A DNA stretch of 11,591 nt from Candidatus Tagabacteria bacterium CG_4_10_14_0_2_um_filter_40_13 (GTDB lineage: Bacteria; Patescibacteriota; Minisyncoccia; GCA-002779875). The position numbers and the translations under genes are program-made. Each line of letters opens with the position of its first letter. The first letter of the stretch is position 1. The stretch is from contig PFNV01000037.1 in NCBI GenBank assembly GCA_002792165.1, positions 1,949 through 13,539 on the forward strand, read 5' to 3'. Shown here piece after piece: positions 5,853-11,591 of the stretch. The notes under the pieces were generated by a model. It searched no databases. It had not been told where the DNA came from and was given only the letters and a program-made list of their open reading frames with translations.

Positions 5853-7931
5853 ATGGCTAGAGAATACCCCATCGAAAAAACAAGGGATATCGGCATTATC
5901 GCGCATATAGACGCCGGGAAAACAACTGTTTCCGAACGCGTCCTTTTTTACACCGGCGTTTCCTATAAAATCGGCGAAGTGCACGAAGGCGAAGCAATTA
6001 TGGACTGGATGGAGCAGGAAAGAGAGCGCGGCATCACAATTACCGCCGCGGCCACAACCTGTTTTTGGCGCGATCATCGCATTAATATTATAGATACTCC
6101 GGGCCACATTGATTTCACGGTTGAAGTGCAGCGCTCTTTAAGAGTGCTCGACGCTGGCGTTGTAATTTTCGACGGCGTGGCCGGCGTTGAACCGCAATCC
6201 GAAACTGTTTGGCGTCAGGCGGATAAATATAAAGTTCCTCGCATTTGTTTCATCAACAAGCTCGACAGAATGGGCGCCAATTTTGAAAAAAGTCTTGCTT
6301 CCATCCACGAACGGCTCACTCCTTTTGCCGTCCCGCTTACCATCCCCATCGGACTTGAATCGGAATTTGAAGGCGTAATCGATCTTTTTGAAATGAAAGC
6401 GACTTATTTCGAAGGCGAACACGGAGAAAAATTAGTTGTAAAAGAAATTCCGGAAAAATTCAAAGCCGACGCGGAAAAATGGCGGAAAATCATGATTGAA
6501 AAAATCGCCGAGAGCGAAATTGACGACGAAATAATGGAGCAATATTTGAATAATCAGGAACCCTCAATAGAGGCGATGAAAAAAGCTTTACGAGCTGGAT
6601 GCCTTCAATATAAACTTGTTCCCGTTTATTGCGGTTCCGCTTTAAAAAATAAAGGAGTGCAAACAATGCTCGACGGGGTTGTCGATTATCTTCCCAGCCC
6701 TGCCGACCTTCCTCCCACGGAAGGATTTAATCTTAAAACGCATGAAAAAATTACGCGCGAAGCGAAAGACGACGCGCCTTTTGCGGCCTTAGCCTTCAAG
6801 CTTCAAACAGATCCTTATGTGGGCCAGCTCACTTATTTCAGAGTTTATTCCGGCCACCTCGACGCCGGTTCTTATGTTGATAATGTAACCACGGACACCA
6901 AAGAAAGAATCGGAAGAATCTTGCGGATGCACGCCAATCATCGCGAAGAAGTGAAAGAAGTTTTTGCCGGCGATATCGCTGCCACAATCGGCCTTAAAAA
7001 CACCCATACCGGCGACACTTTGTGCGACCCGGACCACCCGATTATTCTCGAAAAAATAGAATTCCCCGAACCGGTTATTTCCCTTAAAATCGAACCTAAA
7101 ACTAAGGCTGACCAGGAAAAAATGGGTCTTGCTTTGAAGCGCCTTTCCGATGAAGACCCGACTTTCAGAATCAAATCCGACCAGGAAACGATGGAAACCA
7201 TTATCTCGGGCATGGGCGAGCTTCACCTTGATATTATTGTCGACCGGATGAAACGGGAATTTAATGTTGGAGCAACCGTAGGAAAACCTCAAGTCGCCTA
7301 CAAAGAAACTATTATGACTGAAAGTGAAGCTGAGGGAAAATACATCCGCCAATCCGGCGGCCGCGGCCAATACGGACACGTGCGCGTCAGACTGGTGCCC
7401 AAAGAAAGAGGTCAGGGATTTGAATTCATTAATTCCATCAGGGGAGGTGTTATTCCCCAAGAATTTATTCCCGCGGCGGAAAAAGGAATTAAAGAAGCGA
7501 TGGAACGGGGAGTTGTAGCGGGGTTTCCGCTTGTAGACTTTTCCGTCGAACTTTACGACGGCTCTTACCATGAAGTCGACTCATCGGAAATGGCGTTCAA
7601 AATTGCCGGCTCAATGGCTTTGCAGGAAGGAGTAAAAAGAGCGAAGCCGATTATCCTTGAACCTATTATGAAAGTTGAAGTTGTGACTCCGGAAAAATTT
7701 CTTGGAGAAGTTATTGGCGATTTGAATTCAAAACGCGGACATATTCTTGATATCGGCGACAGGTATAATTTAAAAATCGTTGACGCAAAAGTTCCGCTTT
7801 CGGAAATGTTCGGCTATGTCACTTCTTTGCGTTCAATGACCGAAGGTCGAGCCACGTCCACCATGGAATTCGACCGTTACGAACGGGTGCCGGACAATAT
7901 CACTCAACTTATCAAAGAAGGTAAAAAATAA
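5853..7931 (+). CDS. fusA: Elongation factor G
   Basis: This 692-residue EF-G is full length. The G domain shows the P-loop AHIDAGKT (17-24), the switch region [10 protein letters not shown] (57-66), DTPGH (81-85), NKLD (135-138) and a GSALKNKG variant of the G5 loop. Domain IV follows with the [11 protein letters not shown] entry and the [10 protein letters not shown] strand. The C-terminus has the domain V pattern [27 protein letters not shown]. It drives ribosomal translocation and recycling in the cytosol. It follows rpsG by 9 nt. tuf, the usual next gene, is missing. Long antisense reading frames inside it are composition artefacts. There is no SD. Confidence 0.97.
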   Translation: MAREYPIEKTRDIGIIAHIDAGKTTVSERVLFYTGVSYKIGEVHEGEAIMDWMEQERERGITITAAATTCFWRDHRINIIDTPGHIDFTVEVQRSLRVLDAGVVIFDGVAGVEPQSETVWRQADKYKVPRICFINKLDRMGANFEKSLASIHERLTPFAVPLTIPIGLESEFEGVIDLFEMKATYFEGEHGEKLVVKEIPEKFKADAEKWRKIMIEKIAESEIDDEIMEQYLNNQEPSIEAMKKALRAGCLQYKLVPVYCGSALKNKGVQTMLDGVVDYLPSPADLPPTEGFNLKTHEKITREAKDDAPFAALAFKLQTDPYVGQLTYFRVYSGHLDAGSYVDNVTTDTKERIGRILRMHANHREEVKEVFAGDIAATIGLKNTHTGDTLCDPDHPIILEKIEFPEPVISLKIEPKTKADQEKMGLALKRLSDEDPTFRIKSDQETMETIISGMGELHLDIIVDRMKREFNVGATVGKPQVAYKETIMTESEAEGKYIRQSGGRGQYGHVRVRLVPKERGQGFEFINSIRGGVIPQEFIPAAEKGIKEAMERGVVAGFPLVDFSVELYDGSYHEVDSSEMAFKIAGSMALQEGVKRAKPIILEPIMKVEVVTPEKFLGEVIGDLNSKRGHILDIGDRYNLKIVDAKVPLSEMFGYVTSLRSMTEGRATSTMEFDRYERVPDNITQLIKEGKK

Positions 7932-7933
7932 TT

Positions 7934-8032
7934 ATGAAAAAAATACATCAAAGCGAAGAAGGAAGTATTAGCGAAGAAATGCTGGGAGAGGATTTGGAGA
8001 TTGAAGCGGATGTAGAGAATCTGCCTCTGTAA
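7934..8032 (+). CDS. Possible 32-residue acidic peptide after fusA
   Basis: An ATG 2 nt after the fusA stop opens a 32-codon frame ending in TAA. The product is strongly acidic after a basic start (MKKIHQSEEGSISEEMLGED). A weak GAAGG lies about 12 nt upstream inside the end of fusA, so translation would depend on coupling to fusA. The base composition is compatible with coding, but nothing else supports it. It could equally be untranslated spacer. Confidence 0.35.
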   Translation: MKKIHQSEEGSISEEMLGEDLEIEADVENLPL

Positions 8033-8066
8033 AAGCAGAAAACTTTTGTCTTGCTTTTTTATTTGC
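8033..8066 (+). terminator. Weak candidate terminator after fusA
   Basis: AAAGCA (8033-8038) can pair with TGCTTT (8052-8057), with an inner AAAA/TTTT pairing, followed by a T-rich run. The stem is weak and AT-rich. A full promoter for rplE begins directly after it, which fits a transcription unit boundary. Confidence 0.35.
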
Positions 8067-8090
8067 ATAAATCCGTAAAATAGTTATACT
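8063..8090 (+). promoter_or_regulatory. rplE promoter, placed for a leaderless transcript
   Basis: TTGCAT (8063-8068) is followed after 16 bp by TATACT (8085-8090). The rplE ATG at 8099 starts 8 nt after the -10 box, the same geometry as at rpsL and rpsN. Confidence 0.6.
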
Positions 8091-8098
8091 AAATTATA

Positions 8099-8635
8099 AT
8101 GCAGATGCTTCGGGAAAAATATAAAAAAGTAGTCATTCCGGAGATGAAAAAGAAATTCGGATATAAGAATGAAATGGCGATTCCTAAAATCGTTAAAACC
8201 GTCGTTAACAGCGGCGTCGGTTCGGTTAAAGACGAAAAGCAGGTTGAAATTATCGAGAAGCAATTGAGTCTTATCACAGGACAGAAGCCGGCAAAAAGGC
8301 TGGCAAAAAAATCAATTGCTTCTTTCAAGCTTCGCCAAGGGGCGCTGGCGGGTTATTCCGTCACTTTGCGCGGACAAAAGATGTACGATTTTCTCGATAG
8401 ATTTCTTTCTATAGCAATTCCCCGCATCGGCGATTTCCGCGGATTAAATCCGAAAGCAGTTGACGGCGCGGGAAATTTTTCCATCGGCATAAAAGAACAT
8501 ACGATATTTCCGGAAATTGCGGAAGAAGACATAAAAATGATTTTTGGTTTCGAGGTTACGATGGTAACCAGCGCGAAAACCCGCGAAGAGGCCTTGGAGC
8601 TGTTTAAAATGCTTGGCTTTCCGTTTAAGAAATAA
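8099..8635 (+). CDS. rplE: 50S ribosomal protein uL5
   Basis: This 178-residue protein matches uL5: LREKYKKVVIPEMKKKFGYKN at the start, IPKIVKTVVNSGVG, LITGQKPAKRLAKKSIASFKLRQG, VTLRGQKMYDFLDRF, and FRGLNPKAVDGAGNFSIGIKE. It binds 5S rRNA and contacts P-site tRNA in the central protuberance. A second in-frame ATG at 8105 would remove two residues. The first is preferred because it sits at the predicted transcription start. It is normally preceded by rplX, but here by fusA and a promoter. Confidence 0.96.
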   Translation: MQMLREKYKKVVIPEMKKKFGYKNEMAIPKIVKTVVNSGVGSVKDEKQVEIIEKQLSLITGQKPAKRLAKKSIASFKLRQGALAGYSVTLRGQKMYDFLDRFLSIAIPRIGDFRGLNPKAVDGAGNFSIGIKEHTIFPEIAEEDIKMIFGFEVTMVTSAKTREEALELFKMLGFPFKK

Positions 8636-8638
8636 ATG

Positions 8639-8666
8639 TTGCAAATTATCAGAATTTCTGTATATT
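8639..8666 (+). promoter_or_regulatory. rpsN promoter, placed for a leaderless transcript
   Basis: TTGCAA (8639-8644) is followed after 16 bp by TATATT (8661-8666), and the rpsN ATG at 8674 lies 7 nt after the -10 box. It begins 3 nt after the rplE stop codon, making it an internal promoter of the spc group. Confidence 0.55.
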
Positions 8667-8673
8667 TTAAACC

Positions 8674-8859
8674 ATGGCCAAGAAGTCAGTTATAGCCAGA
8701 AGCCAAAAAAAACCGAAGTACAAAAGCCGCGTGGTGCGGCGATGTTTTCGTTGCGGCAGAAAACGCGGTTATATGCGCGATTTCGATATGTGCAGGATAT
8801 GTTTTCGCGAGTTCGCCAACGAAGGCAGGATTCCGGGCGTAAAAAAGTCAAGTTGGTAA
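8674..8859 (+). CDS. rpsN: 30S ribosomal protein uS14, zinc-binding type
   Basis: This 61-residue protein has four cysteines, 24, 27, 40 and 43 ([10 protein letters not shown] and CRICFRE), forming the zinc site of the short type Z uS14. The C-terminal [11 protein letters not shown] is the family signature. It binds 16S rRNA in the 30S head. It lies in its standard spc position between rplE and rpsH. The stop codon is 3 nt before the rpsH ATG. A different frame open across this gene into rpsH (8613-9002) is not coding. Confidence 0.96.
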   Translation: MAKKSVIARSQKKPKYKSRVVRRCFRCGRKRGYMRDFDMCRICFREFANEGRIPGVKKSSW

Positions 8860-8862
8860 AAT

Positions 8863-9252
8863 ATGGACCCAATTGCAGACATGTTCACAAAAATAAGAAA
8901 TGCTCAAGTCTCAAAAAAAGAGACCGTGACTATCTCTTACTCAAAATTAAAAATGGAATTGGCGAAATTGCTTTTGAAGACGGATTGCATCAAGAAGGTT
9001 AACAAGAGAGGAAAAAAGAATAAAAAAACAATTGAGCTTGCGTTGGCGTACGATGAAAAGGGATGCGGGAAGATAAATCATATTAAGAGGATTTCAAAAC
9101 CTTCGCGACGCGTTTATTTGCGCTTGAATGAAATAAAACCGGTTAAACACGGCTATGGCATGCTCATTCTTTCAACATCGAAAGGTCTTTTGAATAATAA
9201 AGAAGCGATTAAGGAAAAGGTCGGCGGAGAAGTTATCGCCGAAATTTGGTAG
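8863..9252 (+). CDS. rpsH: 30S ribosomal protein uS8
   Basis: This 129-residue protein begins MDPIADMFTKIRNAQ and continues with the uS8 motifs VTISYSKLKMELAKLL, ISKPSRRVYL, and the C-terminal GYGMLILSTSKGLLNNKEA with GGEVIAEIW. The length is normal. uS8 binds helix 21 of 16S rRNA and in E. coli represses the spc operon translationally; no matching mRNA site was identified here. It is the only gene in the window that ends in TAG. Confidence 0.96.
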   Translation: MDPIADMFTKIRNAQVSKKETVTISYSKLKMELAKLLLKTDCIKKVNKRGKKNKKTIELALAYDEKGCGKINHIKRISKPSRRVYLRLNEIKPVKHGYGMLILSTSKGLLNNKEAIKEKVGGEVIAEIW

Positions 9253-9284
9253 CTTGAAGGGCTCACTACAAATAATTTAAATTT

Positions 9285-9845
9285 ATGAGTAGAATCGGGA
9301 AAAAACCAATAGTGATTCCGCAGGGGGTCGAGGTCAAATTCGAAAACGGAGTGATGAAAGTGAAAGGACCTCTCGGAGAAAATACCCGTCTTTTTAGAGA
9401 CGATATTTTAATTTCTATTTCCGATGGAGTCATAACATTAGAACCGAATAAGGCGAAGAAATTCAGGAGAGAAAAGGAAACATCCGCTTTATGGGGTACT
9501 TACGCCGCTCATATTCTTAATATGATAGAAGGCGTGACAAAGGGTTTCAGTAAAACCCTTATTATAGAAGGAATCGGTTATCGCGCGGCGAAAGAAGGCT
9601 CAAATCTTAATTTGACTTTGGGTTTCAGCCATCCCGTTAAAGTTTCGATTCCTTTAGGCATAGATTTGAAAATAGAAAAAAATATGATTATCATTTCCGG
9701 CGCGAATAAGGATTCTGTTGGAATGTTTGCCGCTCAAATCAGAGCTTTGAAAAAACCGGAGCCGTATAAAGGCAAAGGCATCAGATACGAAAAAGAGGTT
9801 GTCAGGCACAAGGCAGGCAAAAAAGCAGTAGTTTCATCCGGTTAA
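9285..9845 (+). CDS. rplF: 50S ribosomal protein uL6
   Basis: This 186-residue uL6 has both repeat domains: MSRIGKKPIVIPQGVEV and VKGPLGE in the first; GVTKGFSKTLIIEGIGYRA and LGFSHPV in the second; then the signature PEPYKGKGIRYEKEVVRHKAGKK. It sits near the sarcin-ricin loop and the factor-binding site of the 50S subunit. A 32-nt gap separates it from rpsH, the longest gap inside the rpsN-rplO run. rplR follows after 5 nt. No SD. Confidence 0.96.
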   Translation: MSRIGKKPIVIPQGVEVKFENGVMKVKGPLGENTRLFRDDILISISDGVITLEPNKAKKFRREKETSALWGTYAAHILNMIEGVTKGFSKTLIIEGIGYRAAKEGSNLNLTLGFSHPVKVSIPLGIDLKIEKNMIIISGANKDSVGMFAAQIRALKKPEPYKGKGIRYEKEVVRHKAGKKAVVSSG

Positions 9846-9850
9846 TTTTT

Positions 9851-10237
9851 ATGAGAGACATCAATAAAATAAAAAAACAAAAAAGAATAATGCGGCATCG
9901 CCGCGTTAGGGCGGGAATTAAAGGTACGGCCGACAAACCGCGTCTCAATATTTTCCGTTCTAATAAGCATATTTTTTTGCAATTGATAAATGATGAAAAA
10001 GGCAGAACGATAGTTTCGGCAAGCGATTTGTCCGTGAAAGGAGCCAAAAAGAAACAGGGAGTTCATAAAGAAAAAGAAGTGAAAACGCAAGTTGCGTTTG
10101 AAACCGGAAAAGCTTTGGCGGTTTTGGCAAAAGAGAAGAAAATCAAACATGCGGTTTTTGATCGCGGCGGTTACGCTTATCACGGTCGCGTAAAAGCAGC
10201 TGCCGAGGGCGCCCGACTAGGGGGTCTTAAATTTTAA
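9851..10237 (+). CDS. rplR: 50S ribosomal protein uL18
   Basis: This 128-residue protein shows the uL18 pattern: a basic N-terminus with RIMRHRRVRAGIKGTADKPR, LNIFRSNKHIFLQLI, and the C-terminal AVFDRGGYAYHGRVKAAAEGAR ending in GLKF. It binds 5S rRNA alongside uL5. The start at 9851 leaves 5 nt after rplF. A Met at residue 14 is unlikely to be the start because the N-terminal basic tail is normal for the family. rpsE follows after 4 nt. Confidence 0.96.
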   Translation: MRDINKIKKQKRIMRHRRVRAGIKGTADKPRLNIFRSNKHIFLQLINDEKGRTIVSASDLSVKGAKKKQGVHKEKEVKTQVAFETGKALAVLAKEKKIKHAVFDRGGYAYHGRVKAAAEGARLGGLKF

Positions 10238-10241
10238 ATTT

Positions 10242-10742
10242 ATGTTTAGATCTGGTAAAAAAGAAAATAGATTTCGTCACGGCCAGGAAAGAAAGCCGCC
10301 CGAGTACGAACAGAAATTGATCGATATTAGGAGAGTGGCGCGCGTTGTTGCGGGAGGACGGCGTTTTAGTTTCCGTGTGACTATCGTTATCGGCAACCGG
10401 AAAGGCGAAGTTGGCGTAGGCCTAGGTAAGGCCGGTGATACATCTCTTGCGATAGAAAAAGCTTTCAGGAATGCGAAAAAGCATTTGATCAAAGTTGTTT
10501 TGAACGAACGTGATTCTATTCCTTGCGAAACGACGGGAAAATTCGGCAGCGCGTTCATTTATATCAAACCGTCTTTAGGCGGAAGAGGTTTGGTTGCCGG
10601 CGGTTCAGTGAGAACGGTGTTAGATTTAGCGGGCGTAAAAAATACCAGCGCCAAGATTATTTCCACCAGTAAAAACAAGCTTAATAACGCGCGGGCCGCG
10701 TTGGTCGCGCTTTCAAATTTAAAATATAAGAAAATAATTTAA
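10242..10742 (+). CDS. rpsE: 30S ribosomal protein uS5
   Basis: This 166-residue protein matches uS5. A basic N-terminal extension is followed by the RNA-binding domain (RRVARVVAGGRRFSFRV and GNRKGEVGVGLGKA) and the C-terminal domain (GGRGLVAGGSVRTVLDLAGV, then KNTSAKIISTSKN). uS5 helps form the mRNA entry channel and supports decoding accuracy. The stop codon is 2 nt before rplO, so rpmD (uL30), normally between them, is absent. No SD. Confidence 0.96.
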   Translation: MFRSGKKENRFRHGQERKPPEYEQKLIDIRRVARVVAGGRRFSFRVTIVIGNRKGEVGVGLGKAGDTSLAIEKAFRNAKKHLIKVVLNERDSIPCETTGKFGSAFIYIKPSLGGRGLVAGGSVRTVLDLAGVKNTSAKIISTSKNKLNNARAALVALSNLKYKKII

Positions 10743-10744
10743 GC

Positions 10745-11200
10745 ATGGTTCAAATACACCAAATAAAACCGACGATAAAAAAGAAAGCGAAAAAGCTTGT
10801 CGGACGGGGAGGCAAGCGCGGCACTTATTCCGGAAGAGGCAGTAAAGGCCAAAGAGCGCACGGCGTCCGTGTCAAACCCCGTTTGAGAGAGATTATTAAA
10901 AAACTTCCTAAAAAGAGGGGTTATCGGTTCGCTTCTATCCAGACAAAACCCATAGTGGTTAATTTGAAAGTATTGGAAAGAAAATTCAAAGAAGGCGACA
11001 AAATTACCCCAAAAGTTTTAGTGGAAACCGGCGTTATCAATTTATTAAAAGGAAAAGTGCCCGAAGTGAAGCTTTTGGGAACAGGCAATGTAAGCAAAAA
11101 ACTTCTTGTTTCCGAATGTCAAATTTCGGCGTCCGCCCGCGAAAAAATAATAAAAGCCGGCGGCACAATAGAAATTAAAAAAGCCAAGGACCGTCCTTAA
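10745..11200 (+). CDS. rplO: 50S ribosomal protein uL15
   Basis: This 151-residue protein has the uL15 glycine/basic N-terminus (GRGGKRGTYSGRGSKGQRAHG), FASIQTKPIVVNLKVLERKF in the middle and VSECQISASAREKIIKAGGTIE at the C-terminus. It is a late-assembly protein of the 50S subunit. The last six codons and the stop lie within the left arm of a perfect inverted repeat (11183-11225), so the terminal residues AKDRP are set by that repeat. rpsE is 2 nt upstream and secY 35 nt downstream. Confidence 0.95.
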   Translation: MVQIHQIKPTIKKKAKKLVGRGGKRGTYSGRGSKGQRAHGVRVKPRLREIIKKLPKKRGYRFASIQTKPIVVNLKVLERKFKEGDKITPKVLVETGVINLLKGKVPEVKLLGTGNVSKKLLVSECQISASAREKIIKAGGTIEIKKAKDRP

Positions 11201-11225
11201 AGAGGTCCCAAGGACGGTCCTTGGC
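11183..11225. repeat. Perfect 16-bp inverted repeat across the rplO stop
   Basis: GCCAAGGACCGTCCTT (11183-11198) and AAGGACGGTCCTTGGC (11210-11225) are exact reverse complements around an 11-nt loop. Each arm also holds AAGGAC and GTCCTT around one central base, so the arms are near-direct repeats as well. No T-tract follows, so it is not a classic terminator. It may act as a processing or stability hairpin between rplO and secY, or be a dispersed palindromic element. Confidence 0.85.
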
Positions 11226-11235
11226 ATAAATTAAG

Positions 11236-11591
11236 ATGGCGATTTTTTTTCAAAAACTAAAATTGATTTTCAAAGACCCGGATTTGCGCAGGAAAATTTT
11301 TTTTGTCGTGGCGATGCTCGCGATTTTCAGGCTTGGCGCGGCGATTCCCATTCCGGGCGTCGATCCCGTAAAACTGCATTCTTTTTTGGAGGGAAACCAA
11401 TTCTTCGGACTTTTGAATATTTTTTCCGGCGGCGCTCTTTCAAATCTTTCGATCGTTATGCTGGGAGTCGGCCCTTACATTACAGCTACCATTATTATGC
11501 AGCTCTTGACGATGATATTTCCCCGGCTTAAAGAAATGTATCAGGAGGAGGGAGATGCGGGACGAAAAAAGTTCAATCAGCTTTCGCGCAT
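11236..11591 (+). CDS. secY: Protein translocase subunit SecY (3' partial)
   Basis: The first 118 residues are present before the window ends. Amphipathic N-terminal KLIFKDPDLRRKIFF is followed by transmembrane segment 1 with AIFRLGAAIPIPGVD. The plug-region pattern FFGLLNIFSGGALSNLSI comes next, then segment 2, LGVGPYITATIIMQLL. LKEMYQEEGDAGRKK follows, leading to a loop before segment 3. This matches SecY, the channel of the Sec translocon. secY closes the spc group in most bacteria, consistent with its place after rplO. No SD precedes the ATG at 11236. Confidence 0.95.
   Translation, partial: MAIFFQKLKLIFKDPDLRRKIFFVVAMLAIFRLGAAIPIPGVDPVKLHSFLEGNQFFGLLNIFSGGALSNLSIVMLGVGPYITATIIMQLLTMIFPRLKEMYQEEGDAGRKKFNQLSR

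Noticed and set aside
5268..6107. Long minus-strand open frame (279 codons) across rpsL, rpsG and fusA
   Set aside because: It is antisense to three certain genes, its product has no recognisable motif and is rich in Phe/Ser/Cys, as expected from a complement of lysine- and glutamate-rich codons.
6789..7571. Minus-strand open frame of 260 codons inside fusA
   Set aside because: It is fully antisense to conserved EF-G domains, with no SD or family signal; an artefact of fusA codon use.
8613..9002. Plus-strand open frame of 129 codons spanning rplE end, rpsN and rpsH start
   Set aside because: It overlaps rpsN and rpsH in another frame, and those two are clear ribosomal proteins; its residues match no family.
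11183..11240. Intrinsic terminator between rplO and secY
   Set aside because: The stem is strong but is followed by ATAAATTAAG rather than a T-tract, and secY starts 11 nt later without a visible promoter.
1..11591. Alternative genetic code with TGA as an amino acid, suggested by no TGA stops in any called gene
   Set aside because: Conserved ribosomal proteins and EF-G reach full length with no internal TGA, so TGA is merely avoided and the standard bacterial code fits.

Overview
The window looks like a chromosomal segment from a Candidate Phyla Radiation (Patescibacteria, probably Parcubacteria-like) bacterium. The evidence is: ribosomal genes packed with very short gaps; rpsE running straight into rplO with no rpmD (uL30 is known to be absent across this radiation); a zinc-type uS14 and a four-cysteine bL28; a PaaX/Cas2-like gene of a kind I recall as common in these genomes; and TAA as almost the only stop codon (rpsH uses TAG). 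The code is standard: no coding frame needs an internal TGA.

Left accessory part (1-4871). A 5'-truncated gene for an HTH / homing-endonuclease-associated-repeat / Vsr-like nuclease-fold protein (1-771) overlaps tail to tail with rpmB (bL28) on the minus strand. A divergent intergenic region then drives a plus-strand unit: a site-2 (M50) membrane protease, a COG2509-type FAD-dependent dehydrogenase, a 90-residue coiled-coil protein and a 38-residue peptide with a strong Shine-Dalgarno (SD). A hairpin/T-tract terminator closes it. Next, on the minus strand, is a small PaaX-like winged-helix protein with a Cas2-like domain, bracketed by two copies of a TATAGC-centred palindrome. After it comes a strong plus-strand promoter, an unusual leader (perfect SD followed by ATG-TAA, then GC-rich hairpins), a 95-residue coiled-coil protein and a strong terminator.

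Right core part (4909-11591). rpsL, rpsG and fusA (the str group) are followed by a possible 32-codon ORF, and then directly by rplE-rpsN-rpsH-rplF-rplR-rpsE-rplO-secY (the distal spc group). secY runs off the edge. The usual tuf, the S10 cluster and rplN-rplX are absent between fusA and rplE. rpsL, rplE and rpsN each have a sigma70-like promoter whose -10 box ends 7-8 nt before the ATG, so their transcripts should be leaderless. A perfect 16-bp inverted repeat lies across the rplO stop codon, just before secY.

By function, the right half is translation machinery (30S and 50S proteins plus EF-G) with the SecY translocon gene. The left half mixes one ribosomal gene with membrane proteolysis, a redox enzyme and uncharacterised small proteins. 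The most promising candidate for something undescribed is the palindrome-flanked PaaX/Cas2-like gene at 3638-4334. The start-stop leader and the leaderless core promoters come next.
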